DNA from: Struthio camelus
Lineage: Eukaryota > Chordata > Aves > Struthioniformes > Struthionidae
NCBI RefSeq assembly: GCF_040807025.1
Contig: NC_090942.1
Coordinates: 197,526,247 to 197,590,246 of the forward strand
DNA: 64,000 bases
Direction of reading: 5' to 3'
Below the pieces are notes generated by a model, which was not told where the DNA came from, did not search any database, and was given only the letters and a program-made list of their open reading frames with translations. A program made the position numbers and the translations under genes. Below, piece by piece: positions 48,991 through 60,560 of the stretch (the stretch's first letter is position 1; each line of letters starts with the position of its first letter).

Positions 48991-51900
48991 GCTGGTGGGC
49001 TGCTCGTTCAAGGTGCTGAGCGTTTGGAGTTTCCAAAGTTCTTACTGATATCCAGACTTCTAGTTCTCAGTGTTGTTACCTGTGCAGATGGCCAGTCAAG
49101 AGCAGTGTTACTGAGCCCTTTAGTTTCAGCGAGGCCTCATGGCAATGAGGTCCATTTCAAGCCTCTCCTGTATTACAGCAGAGAAATGGAAATGCCTTTG
49201 ATATGTTTGGAGGGGGCTTAAATTATTCAAATAATTGTTGGAATAAAGTTATATATATTTGCTCTGTATGCACTGGACTTAATGCCCCCTTCTCATTCAA
49301 AAAAACCTTCTGTCTTGGCTTCATAGTGACTATCTCTGCAAGGTTCAGTTTTACAACAAATCCAGGTCTCAGAATACCGTTCATCGTGTCTCTTCTTTAA
49401 CCCAAAATTGGAAGATTTGACTAGAGTGCTAGTCCTCCTAGTAGCAAGCATTAGATAAAAAACTGGATAAACACAGTGAATCAGCAGGGCTTGGTCACTA
49501 CACCCTCCAGGACTAGAGCAGCTGCTCTAAGCTCGATCAAGACCTCGGCTCTCTACCATTAGGTGCGTTAGCTCTACGTATTTGCAAATGCATCATGTCA
49601 CGTTTACTTGGGGTTTGCGAGCTCTGTAGGTAGTTGACAATATGCATATCCCAGATGTATAGAGATGACTAAGGCAGTGGATAGCTGGGAATCACCAGCT
49701 ACGTTTCTGAAAGCTGCAAAAGGTGGGGAGAAAACCCAAATGATTTGTTATGGGAGATAACGCAAAAAGTTCTCCTGAAAGGAAATTCCTTTGTAGTTTG
49801 TAACCTTACCTTGGCAGTTTTTTATGACTCAGGATAAAGATATTCTTTTAGTAGTGCTGGAGGGGTTGAAGGTTCCTTTCCCAATAACCCCAGAGCAGAG
49901 CTTGCAAAACTGAATACATAAGCGCTTCTTACGTGCTCGGTACGAAGTCACCCACCTTATTTTTAATCCCCAAAGATGTGAGGTAACCAGGCAGACTTTT
50001 GACTGTAGTTGATGAGAAGCTCTTGAAAAATGTATTTCACCTAGTGAGTTCTGGGGGCAGTAACTTCCAGCTAGTGGATGATGATGAGCTGATGAACAGC
50101 ATGCCTTGAACTGCTCTTGCTGTCTCTGTCCTTGGCTGAAGTAAGTCCTCTTCCAGAAGCTTTGTGCAATATTTTCTGAAATACATAGGCAAAATCCTTA
50201 ACTTGGAATTGTCAGTGAAAGACTCCATTACTTGTTTTACTTTGTCCCATCTCCCATAAGAAAACAAAAAAAGCCAATCCAAAAAGTAAAACTTCTGAGT
50301 ATATAGGAATGTTGAGTCTAGTCTACAAACCAACAAATTATGCAGATGTTTATTAGACTGCCCACAAATCTTCATCTTGATCTGAAAAAGGACTATTTCA
50401 TGTTCTTAATGATCCTGTCTGGTAACTTAGAACTTGGAAGACTTCAAGTTTCAGTAAGCTTAAGTTATTTAATTATGCCTTTAAATATTTTTGAAAGTTC
50501 AAGAATATATGCCTCTTTTTCAAAATTGAAACCTTAAACTAAACTCTATAACATTCACTAAAAAATGCAACACTCTTTAACAGCTAATACCCAATAACTT
50601 TCCCCTTTATTTATTCCCATTTCCATATCTATTTGGCTAGGCATGTGACTACAGAGAGTATTGCTAGTTGGAAGCTTCATATGTGCTGATTGGTTGACTA
50701 ATTTTCTTATTCTACTTCATCAGATGCCTGCTGCCTGATAAATGGATAAGGAGCTAAGTTACAATTACTTTTCAGCTGGTAGGTATGTTAATTTGCATCT
50801 GTAGTCACTCATCAGCTTTAACAAATCCCAGAAGTAGTTTGTAACATTGAGATCCACTGTTAAATTTTCTAAAGTTTGTCAGTGGGCTACTGTTTGTCAT
50901 TGTGGTGGAACAGATGGACAAAGAGCACAATCGCATAAGCTTCCTCTCCCTAGGAAACAGGGAAAACAAAATACAGCTTGATATCTGTTTTACTATCCAT
51001 TCTGTATGTTGCACTTTTCATGGAAGATTCCGTAATTTACACTTGCACCCAAATTTGGGGGTAATTCTTGTTCACAGCTATTATATACACAACTACTGAT
51101 ACATTCCTCCACATTGAATTTCTCTTGAAGCTGCAGTCCTGAGTTTGTTTAGAACTTGTATTTGTGAAGTCTTTCATTATGTGATTTCCAGTTTAGGACT
51201 TGGACTGAAACAGAAGTGGCTGACTGTCATTTTGTCTGCTGAAATAATATAATGTACAGTACATAATATAGGGGAAAATTCTTATAAAGGAAGGAATCAC
51301 AATGTTGTCTTTAATATTAGAGACTTCCTTTAATTCTTAAAAACTGTATTTTGTTTTACAAATTTTTACAAAATCATGTTTTCTTATTTTTGTAAGCTGA
51401 AGCACTTTAGAATAGCTGTCTTCCCTAATCAACACTGTTTGTTTTTGATAAGCAAACTTTCATTGAGGTGAGCCAGTCATCAACTCATGTGAGCATTATT
51501 GGAGCACTAGCATTCTGAAAGAACAACAGGTCTGTAATACTAATCTCAAGCCTGTACTAATCACAGTTCTGATCTTTATTTTCTTCCATGCAGATTGAAA
51601 ATTAAAATAAGAGTATGTATACTAGAAATGCTGCAGAAAATGATTAATTTATTTTCTTTCAAAAACACTATTTCTCTCCTTTCCTTAGTATTGACATACT
51701 CAATACAAAGACAGTGTGACTTTGTCAGTGACGCTTCTATTCGGCAAGTAGCTAATTGGGTCCCAGTCCAGCAAGGGGGTTCTGCAGTATCAAATCCCGG
51801 TATTTGCATAGATTATAACTATTTTCTGTTCAGCTTGCAAGATCAGTCATTGACACAGGACTGGATGTGGCAGGAGTTAGTATATATGGAGGATGCTTTG

Positions 51901-54900
51901 TTCTACACGTTCCTCTGTCCTTCACAGAGACAAGCCTGATGCCCAGATATGATGTCATCCGTTTCTGTACCTTTCGCAACAGTTACTCTCTATTGAACTG
52001 AGACAAAGCAATGCCTTTGCTCCTGGAGCATACCTTTCCGTCATTTCTGATAGAAGATGGGAGGCCTCTTTCATGATACTTTTTAAGTTTTCTCAGCCTG
52101 TACACCACAAATGCCAGAAGATGGCCTCAAGTATAACTCCAAAGAAGAAAAGCGCGTATATCCGTGTTCCCATGCTTGCAACAAACAAAGTGGATGGGGA
52201 ACAAAATAAAACTACCAGATGTTTAAAGTTTTACTTCAATTTTTATTTGAGTTATAAAATAGATTATGGTAGTAATACTACAGAAGATTTTGGGGGTGAA
52301 AAGCTTAGGTAGTCGTTCAACTGAAAAAAAAAGGCGAAAAAAAGTCCTAGAAGACAGACTCTTTGCTACAAATAATGGAACTACTTAAATGAATAAGGCT
52401 ATTTGGTACAGATACATATTTGCTTTACATTAAATCTTGGGGGGGGAAAATAATGCTTTGAAATAGATGATGTAGATCAGGACTGAGCTATGTGTAAAAG
52501 AGAGAATTTTCATTTATCTGCCACAGTAGCATCGAAATACGGCTTGCTTTGTGATGTCCCTGTGAGGACTCTTGTTGTGTTTAATTAGACTATTCTCATG
52601 AGTAAGAGCAATGTGATTTGTTCCTGTGCCAGGCTCAGGAAGTGCTATTAGCCCCTTTCTCTTGAAAACTAGGATTTCTTGTAAGTTTAAAATAAAAAGC
52701 AAGGAAATACAAACTGAAAGGCTATCACAGAATCTAAACTTACCCTGCTGTGTATATGCATTGCAACAAATAGTTCCATTCACTGTTTTTAAACTTCCCC
52801 GTGACAGGGTGCATTCAAGCAGAAGTGAAAACCTGAACTCAGAATTTCCTTGCTACTATAAGTTTAAACAATTTCTACTTGCTTTCTCTATAATGCCTTT
52901 TCTTTAGTCGTGAAACAGAAAAGGCATGAAATAAAAATATCTTATATGTGCTTCCAATGAGAGGCAAGTTTTCTTATACCCTGTTCAATTTCAAAAACAT
53001 TGTAACAGGCTTTCCAGTCAGATTGTAAACATTTCAGTCACAGTAAAGCATATGAAGCCAATATGTGTTCGCTAAGTTATTTTGATTTTTATTGCAAAAG
53101 GTTATCCACATAATTCAGCTGTGATTTTAAAAAACTTGTAGCTAATAACATCTATATGAAATTGATATTATTCAAAATTAAATTTCTCTCTATTTTTGAT
53201 AGTCTGTGTAGTAAAAATAAAAGACATTATGTTTGTTCTCACAGTTGTAAACAGTACTACTAAAAGCTCCTTAAATGTAAACTTTTAGAGTAAAAAGAAG
53301 GAATAGTCCTGGAAGTAGCTAAATAATGACCAGAACCACTTAAATATAACTCTCTTAATTTTAAAGGAAAATATGTATTCCAATTGTCATTTTCTGCTAA
53401 ATGGGTATGGTATTAGCATACGGTATTATGGTGGAACCAGAATAAAAGGTGCATGCATGCAAATAACAAGATTCAACAATATTACAGAAAATAGACAGCA
53501 CAGTTTGTTATGATAATGCGTAGCTCTTATGTTCTTGGCTCTGAAAGGGTTTATTCTGTGGTTAGTCCACCAATCGTACTTTAAAGCCATCGGTTTGAGC
53601 TACTTCATCAATTCAGCCATTTTAGTCTTGTCTTTTTTATTTTATATGTTCTTAACCACAAGAGCCTTTTCAATACTGAAATGACTACAGTAGTTTTTAA
53701 TACTGAGGTGACCTTTTTGTTGGGCCTCTCCATAACTGATTTTTATTTCATTGTTACTGTTTTCGTGTCGCCTTGTTCTGTAAATGCTTCAGTCTATATT
53801 GTTGGCTCTTGTAGGATGGGAACTTGGTAACATGAGGACCTGTAAGTATCTATTTTCAGGACAACTGTATGGACCTCAAGAAAAGTCATGTCAGTCTCTC
53901 ATCTCCAGTATTCCCTGCTCTTTGTTAAGCCTCTGTTTGTCTATAATATGCCAAGCTGTTGGCTAACTTTAACAGCTAACCTAAATTATTTTCATCTTTT
54001 TGAAGTCCATCACAGTATGGCCAATTCACAAGGAAATCAGTCCATACTACGCTTTGATAGTCCAAAACATTTTTTACAACTATATTTCTGTTTAAAAATA
54101 GCCCACAAAAAATACTTTTTCTTACAACCTCAAAACTGTAAATGGAGCTAAAAGCATGCGTCTCTCAGAAAATGAATTCAGCTCTCTCAAAATGAAACAA
54201 CAAACAGCAGCAGCATTCTTCTGAGATTCATGTATAAAAACTAAATTATTGTTCTTATATTTTTCTTTTAATGTGTTTATACTTAAACTACCTGGAAGCA
54301 AATAAATACTTAAGAGAGAAAGGATGCTGGTCACAGACCTTTGTCTACATATTGCAGTGTGACCAATAATGGGAGGCAAAAATTATAGCACACTCTCATA
54401 GCTCGTTACAAGCATTCTCCCAAACAAATGCAATTAAAATACAATTTACTGATCTAACACTTATAGTATACCAAGGAGTAGAGATTGATGGAAGGTTTAA
54501 AACTGGTATCTAGTTTATGTCAACAATGCATATGTATTCGAAGGTCTAATTTTATCATCTGTAAATACCTGACAATTACGAAAATGCCATTGATACTATC
54601 ATCAGGATTCTACAGTACTATCAGTATTATTTGACATTGTCTTCCTAAAATATATTTTTAGCTTTTATATCTATAACTTTAGAAATAATTTAAAAAATAA
54701 ACTCCCAACAAAACAGTCTTCATTATATTCCTACAAAAAAGTGACTTCAGTGAGGTCTCATGAATGAAACTAAGTGCAGGATTTGTCAAAAGTGATTTGT
54801 TTCGTTGCTTATTAGCTTACAATAAAAAGAAAATAATGTATTATTCAGGATAGTTCTTCTCTCCTCTCACATCCATGGCAAAAAAAAGGCCAGCTATGAA

Positions 54901-55239
54901 GGAGTTGTGATACACAAGTTCCTTCTCCAGCTCCAGTTCTAAGTGTTATTTTACCTTATTTTCAGGATTACCCTTCATTATATTTTATTGATTTTGGCTT
55001 AAAAGCATTTGGATCTATGGCTGTAACAGAAGGAGTGTGAAGAACAGCAGGGAAAAGGACGTGTTTCTGTATGTTTTCAGTTGCCCTGAGAAGGTGAGTC
55101 AATATTATCCTGTCGTCATTATTCTAATAGGGTTTATGTTTAAGGTCATGATCTCGAATTAATTGTTCTGCATCTTTTCATGAAGTAGTGCTTAAAATTG
55201 GGCTTGGTACTTCAGTTGAGGCCTTAAAGCGCTGTGTAG
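48991..55239. other. Upstream flank of NBEA, no gene seen
   Basis: AT-rich non-coding DNA upstream of the promoter. A 16-base perfect palindrome centred on an E-box (TAGAGCAGCTGCTCTA) is at 49514-49529. A 114-codon open frame at 51595-51939 plus has no recognisable homology. No repeat family is firmly recognised here. Confidence 0.6.
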
Positions 55240-55840
55240 AGTGGAAAGACTATTTCCCATGTGTTGCAGGCTACACCTATTAAAGAAAAAATGCCAGTGG
55301 TGTTTGCTTTTGTTGCTGCAACCTGACATTGTTGACTCTTACTCTTCTGTGATCTGCTGTTGCCCCTGGATCCTGTTCTGTAGAAGTACAAACAAGCTGG
55401 ATGAGCCACATCCTGTGTTTGTGCAAGTTAGTATGCCTTCTAAAAGTAATACCTCACACTTATCTCTGTTCAGTAACATCCTGGGTTTTTTTTTCAAACC
55501 ATTCTTAACATTTGTCAAGATCATTTTGAATTTTAATCTTGTCCTCCAGTGTACGCACAGTCTCTTCCAGCCTCATTTTGTTTGGAGATCGAATAAGCAC
55601 ACGCTCTATTCCATCATCCAGGTCATGACAACGCTTACAGAATCAAAGCATGGTGACCCCTGCAGAACCGACACAACTTTCCATGTGGACAGTGAGCCAT
55701 CAATACCTGTTCTTTGTTTATCTTAAAGCTGCATAAAGACCATGTTTCCAACTTTTGCTTTCAGAATAAGATCTAAGATATTCTCAAAAGCCATGCTGAT
55801 GTTGAGGTGCATGACCAATACTGGAACACGATTATGTTCA
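55240..55840 (-). mobile_element. Ancient CR1/L3-like LINE relic, reverse-transcriptase part, minus strand
   Basis: The plus strand carries, in antisense, phrases typical of old CR1/L3-type reverse transcriptases. These include CAAGATCATTTTGAATTTTA, the ATTCCATCATCCAGGTCATG phrase, GACCCCTGCAGAACC and ATTCTCAAAAGCCATGCTGA. They come in the order expected for an antisense copy. It covers the same RT region as part of the neighbouring CR1, so it is a separate and older insertion. All frames are broken. Family-level naming is my inference. Confidence 0.7.
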
Positions 55841-56424
55841 TGGTATTTTTTTTTCCGCATGTACCTAACTGAAATTTCCCTTGCTGCAACTTTTATTCAT
55901 TGCTTTTTGTCTTTTTGCTGTGCACAGCCAAGAAGTCTGGCTCCATCTTCTCTATTTCTACTCATGGTGTAGTTGAAGACAACAATTAGCTGTCAGTTAG
56001 CCTTCTTTTCTTCAAAATGAGCAAACCCATCTCTCTCAGCCTTTCCTTGTATATCTTGTGCTCTGGCTCTCTAACCATCTTGGCTGTCCTCTGCTGAACT
56101 CACTCCACCAGTCTGTCAATATGTTTCTTTTACTGGACAGCCCTAAACTTGACACAGTTCTTCAAGTGTAATCTCGCAAGTGCCAGCTAAAGGAGAGTAG
56201 TCATTACAGCTTACCCACTGGCTATGCTCTAATGCAACCCAATTTGTAGTTAAGCCTGCATTACTGCAAAAGTGCACTGCTTATTTGTGTTTGTTTTATG
56301 TCCTTTTCTACAGATCTGTTTTCTAGTTATCCATTAGCAGGCTAATGTACCATTGCAGGGCCTTGTTTTATCCCAGATGCAGGATTTTGCGCTTGCCTTT
56401 GTTGCATTTCATGAGATGCTATCA

Positions 56425-56880
56425 GGGCCCTGAGCACATTCCTCTTTTCTAGTAGTTTAGTTGGCTGAGTCTGAGGTCAGCTCCTTCACTGGTAAGAGCG
56501 GTTGTGAAGCAAGCTAGAAGTGAGGGCCTGCCCCTCCTTTCCCTTAGGAGCTGCTTCTGAACTGAGGCTTTACTGCTGGCCCCTGCTCATGCTACATTGC
56601 AGTTGTACAGCAGCTATGTCTACACCTGATCTTATACTGCCTTGATCCTGACCCTGACCTGGACTCGCTGGCTTGGCTTCCTGGCTTGATATCAGACATG
56701 CCTTGTCACTGCAGACTTTCTGGGTGATCACTGGACTGAGGCTGGCCTTGATTACTCTGTCCAGACCTGATCCTGACCCTGACATGTTGACTGTGTTCTG
56801 GATCTTGTCCCTGCCTGCCTTGCTCCTGGCTCACTTTCCCTTGCAGAGCAGCCTGTCTCTGCTGCTCCCTGACAGGTTCC
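56425..56880. mobile_element. Nested unnamed repeat, copy A, inside the CR1 reverse transcriptase
   Basis: GC-richer sequence unlike CR1, inserted between the CR1 phrases GCATTTCATGAGATGC and CCAGCCTGTTGAGGTCC. It aligns through most of its length with copy B, for example GGCTTCCTGGCTTGATATCAG against GACTTCCTGGCCTGACCTCAG, and GATCACTGGACTGAGGCTGG against AGTCACTGGGCTGTGTCTGA. Orientation and family are unknown. Exact ends are uncertain by some tens of bases. Confidence 0.65.
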
Positions 56881-57054
56881 TGTCAGCCTGTCGCTCCAGC
56901 CTGTTGAGGTCCTTCTGAACGGCAGCCCTGCCCTCCATCTTATCAGCCATTCCTCTTGGTGGTTGATGGTGTCATTCACAAACCTGAGAGTGCACTCCAT
57001 ACGGTCAGTCATTCTGTTTTTTATTAAAGCCGTTAAATGGTATCAGTGTAAGGG

Positions 57055-57470
57055 CCCTGAGAGCATCCCCTCCCTGGGCTCAGGGCCAATTTAGAGACAG
57101 TGCAGCTGTCCGCCTCCTTTGGTGACCTTAGAGAGAGCACTCCCAGACAGCTCTGCAGGGAGGCCTCAGCAAGGGACAACCCCCTTCCCGTGGGAGCAGC
57201 TTTAAGCTGAGCCTCTACCATTTGGCCCCCACCTGAGCTACAGCTCCTGCTGTGTTGCAGCCATGGATGTGCCTCGTCATGGGTCCCACTGATCTGGGCC
57301 TGGTCCCTGACTCATGAACTGACTTCCTGGCCTGACCTCAGACCTGCCTCATCACTGTGGACTTACCCAGCAGTCACTGGGCTGTGTCTGACCCTGGTTA
57401 CCATAGCCAGATCTGCCATGTTCACCTCACTCAGGCACTGTAGGACTGGGCCTTTACTGACAAGGCCCCT
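57055..57470. mobile_element. Nested unnamed repeat, copy B, inside the CR1 reverse transcriptase
   Basis: Same family and same relative orientation as copy A, about 170 bases of CR1 sequence further right. CR1 homology resumes at about 57490 with CCCAGTATCCAGCCCAGAGG. Both insertions begin near the phrase AGGGCCCTGAG, which may be part of a terminus or of the CR1 itself. Confidence 0.65.
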
Positions 57471-59573
57471 GTCTGTGCCAGTGTTGCTATTGCACTCCGC
57501 TTCCAGCTCTGCATCCCCAGTATCCAGCCCAGAGGAATGCCACTAATAAGCCTCTCTCAGTTGGAGTCTGAACAGCTGACCACTACTCATTAAGCCTGGC
57601 AGTCCAGCCAGTTTTGCACCTGCTTTGTAGTCCATCCATCCAGTCCATCTATCTCCAATAGTATATCTGTGTCCTATCTACAAAGATAGATGTCAAAAGC
57701 TCTGTTACAGCCAAGGTAATCAGCATAACTATTTTCCCCTCGTTCTCAGAGCCCACCAAAGCATTAAAGAAGGCAATGAGGTTTGTCAGGCGTGATTTGC
57801 TTTGATAAATCCATGCTGACTGTTCCTAACCATGATGTTCTTCTCCATATGCCAGAAAATGGCTTCCACAGGACTCGCTGCATAATTTTCCTGGGGACTG
57901 AGGTTAAGCTGACTGGATTGCAGTTCCTAGGATTCTCTTTCCAACCTTCTTGAAGATTATTGTGACATTTATGTTTTTTCCAGTCATCAGGAATCTCCTC
58001 TGATCATTGTGACCTTTCAAAGATGATAGCAAGCAGCCTTGCAAAGGCATTGGCCAGCTCCCTCAGCAGTACTGCTTGCATGTGTATGTCCAGCTTCTTT
58101 AAGTCACCCCCAGCTCACTCTTCCTCTACCCCGGGTAACACTTGACTCTCCCAGATTCTACCACTAGGCCTGAGAGGCCTGAGAGGAGACCTTACCGGTA
58201 AAGACTGAGGTAAAGAAAGCATTGAGTACTTTCAGCCTTTTCCATAGTCTTTGTGACTAGTTTCTCAACTCTTTCAGCCTCAGGCCCACATTTTTCTTAA
58301 CTCTTCTTTTTGTTGCCACTGTACCTATAAAAGCCCTTCTTGTAATCCTTCAGATCCTTCGCCAATTTGAATCACAACTGAGCTTTTGCTTTTCTAATTC
58401 CATCTCTGCACACTCAGGCAGTCTCTGTGTATTCCTCCTCGTCCCTGTTTCCACCTTACGTACACTTCTTTCTTTTTTCTTTTTGCACTAGAGCTCAGTC
58501 AGAAGTTCCTCATTTAGTCAAGCTGGCCTTCTGTTATACCTGCTCAAGTTCCCGCATCAAGTTCAGGATGGAATTCTTGTGTTTTGAAGGTCAGCCAGCT
58601 GTCTGGGTCTCCCTTGCTCCTCAGGGCAGCCTCTGATGGGATCCTGCCATGCAGATCCCTGAACAAGCCAAAATCTGCTCTCATGAGCTGAAAGGTCATT
58701 ATTCTGCTACTTGCCTGCATCACTTCTCTCTTAAATTCCCATCATCGCGTAGTTACTACAGCCAAGGCTGCCATTGATATTCATAGCCTAAATAGTTTTC
58801 CTTTAGTTGTGAGTAGCAGGCTCAGCAGATCACCGCTATAGTTAGTCTTGTGAATCACCTGTGTCTCAAGACTGTTTTCAGTGCACTCCAGAGAACTCCT
58901 GTATTGTTTCTCCCCACCATGCAACCCTTCCAGCAGACATGAAGTGGTTAAAGACACCCATGAGAACCTGGGTCTGCAATCACGAGGCTTCTTTCAGTTG
59001 TTTAAAGAAAGGCTTATCCAATTCCTGTTCTTGATGGTGCAGTCTGTAGGTGATGCTTATCACAACTTCACCTTGTTGACTTCCCCCTTGATTCTGTTAC
59101 ATGAGCTCTTGACTGGCCTGTTACCCTTTCCATAGCATAGCTTTGTGCTTTCAAGCCTCTTCTCTGGGTAGCACAGAGCCCCTCCTCCTTGTCTCACAGC
59201 CTGTCCTTCCTAAAGAGTTTGTATCTATCCTTTCCAGCACTCCAGCCCTGTGAGCTATCTCACTATACCTCTGTGACTCCAAAAAGGTCATTGCAGTGTG
59301 ACCATAGCTCCGTAACTGTCCATGGACTTCTGATTCCTCCTGTCAGTTTACTGTGCTGAAATGGGAGGTTGAGATGTTTCTCCTCCCACTTGATCTGGAT
59401 CCACAGTTGTAACGCTTTCTGAGGGGAAGAGTGAGAGCCTCCCCCATTACGTTGTCCCTCCAAGGCTCTTTCTTCCTGTCCTTTGTTCTTCAGCTTCTCT
59501 TTAGGCATTTGGCTCTATCCCCTAACAAGCTTAATCTAAAGCCCTGCTCATGATACGAGCAAGCTTGTTGGCA

Positions 59574-59617
59574 AAGATGCCCCATTTTGTCCAAAAGATG
59601 CCCCATTTTGTCCAATA
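59574..59617 (-). repeat. 21-bp in-frame tandem duplication in the CR1 esterase
   Basis: AGATGCCCCATTTTGTCCAA occurs twice with a 21-base period (G at 59576 and 59597). On the minus strand it repeats a seven-residue block just before the FANKLAR end of the CR1 ORF1 esterase remnant, keeping the frame. Confidence 0.8.
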
Positions 59618-60180
59618 GATGCCAGCTCTCTGCAGTTGTCTTCATTCCTCAGAGAGCGTTGTGGTCATAAAAGCCAAAACCCTGCCTACAAATCAGCTGC
59701 TCAGCCAACTGCTAACCTACAGCATATTTCCACTCCTACCCTAGTCTGCCTGGGATCCTGTGCCCTTCCACATAGCTCCCTGAACACTGTAGTCTCCCTT
59801 GACAGTGTTGCTGGGGCCTACAAGAATGATAAGGGTAATAGTCTGAGAACTGGGCAAGCCCGTGGTAATCTCAGATCCAACAACAACATCTCAATCTAAG
59901 CCCCTGCAAACAATCTTCCCAATATGGCAAGTCCCATCAGCAGACTGGTGCCTCTCTCTCCTGCAGAAAGCAGTCTCCAATCACTGCCACCTCTTAGTGG
60001 CACTCTTTCCGCACATGGATCAGCTGCATCCTCTGAGGGATGCACCCTCATTGCAAGGGTCCTCCACTTGTGCATGTGCAGTTATAGAAAGAACCTTATT
60101 TGTGCTGACAGAAGTCACAAGTGTTTCCAGGCTCTGCCCACTCAAATGTAGCCTCTGGCTGACCTCTGAAAGGTCTCCGT

Positions 60181-60560
60181 GAAGAACCTATAGATCTATA
60201 GAGCTGGATCTATACAGTGGGCCTATAGATCCCATCCTATGCTATCTGTTTGCTTCCTCCCTCAGCTCCTTTGCCTGGTAATGATTTGGGAAGAGGACAC
60301 TTCATACGGATGAAGACACCATCACTTCCAGCACAGTCTTGCCAAAAAGCAACAGGTGCTCCCTGCAGCCCAAGACCTGGATGGCCAAGTCCTCTTACTC
60401 CATTTGGGTCATCGTGTCTGATGTGCCAGGAGCGGTCGCTCTGGCTTTTCCTAGGGATCATATGTTGCGATATGCTGCCATCATCATTGTGCTGACTCTT
60501 GTAATCCTGTGCAGTCTTAGAAAGAGTGTCCAAGCTCCCTCACTTTTCCCTCTTGCATGA
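60181..60560. other. Unassigned segment, possibly the 5' part of the CR1
   Basis: Moderately GC-rich sequence continuing from the CR1 in composition, with a 98-codon open frame on the minus strand (60237-60533). It could be more of CR1 ORF1 or its 5' UTR, but I could not match specific motifs. A 14-base palindrome (CTATAGATCTATAG) is at 60188-60201. Confidence 0.35.

Larger units (their letters stand above)
55900..60180 (-). mobile_element. Near-complete decayed CR1 LINE, minus strand, with two nested repeats
   Basis: Read on the minus strand the CR1 order can be followed. The ORF1 esterase region lies at about 59990-59520, with GDCF at about 59968-59979 where active copies have GDSL, and a FANKLARIMSRAL-like end near 59525-59575. 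The endonuclease region lies at about 59400-58700. The reverse transcriptase runs from about 58420 to 56030, with ECTLRFVND at about 56971-56997, so the catalytic FADD is changed to FVND. The 3' part ends near 55900. There are many stops and frameshifts. Two foreign segments (about 56425-56880 and 57055-57470) interrupt the RT. The right limit could reach 60560, as the next 380 bases are unassigned. Confidence 0.85.

Noticed and set aside
60188..60201. CTATAGATCTATAG palindrome
   Set aside because: A 14-base AT-rich palindrome with no supporting context; may be chance.
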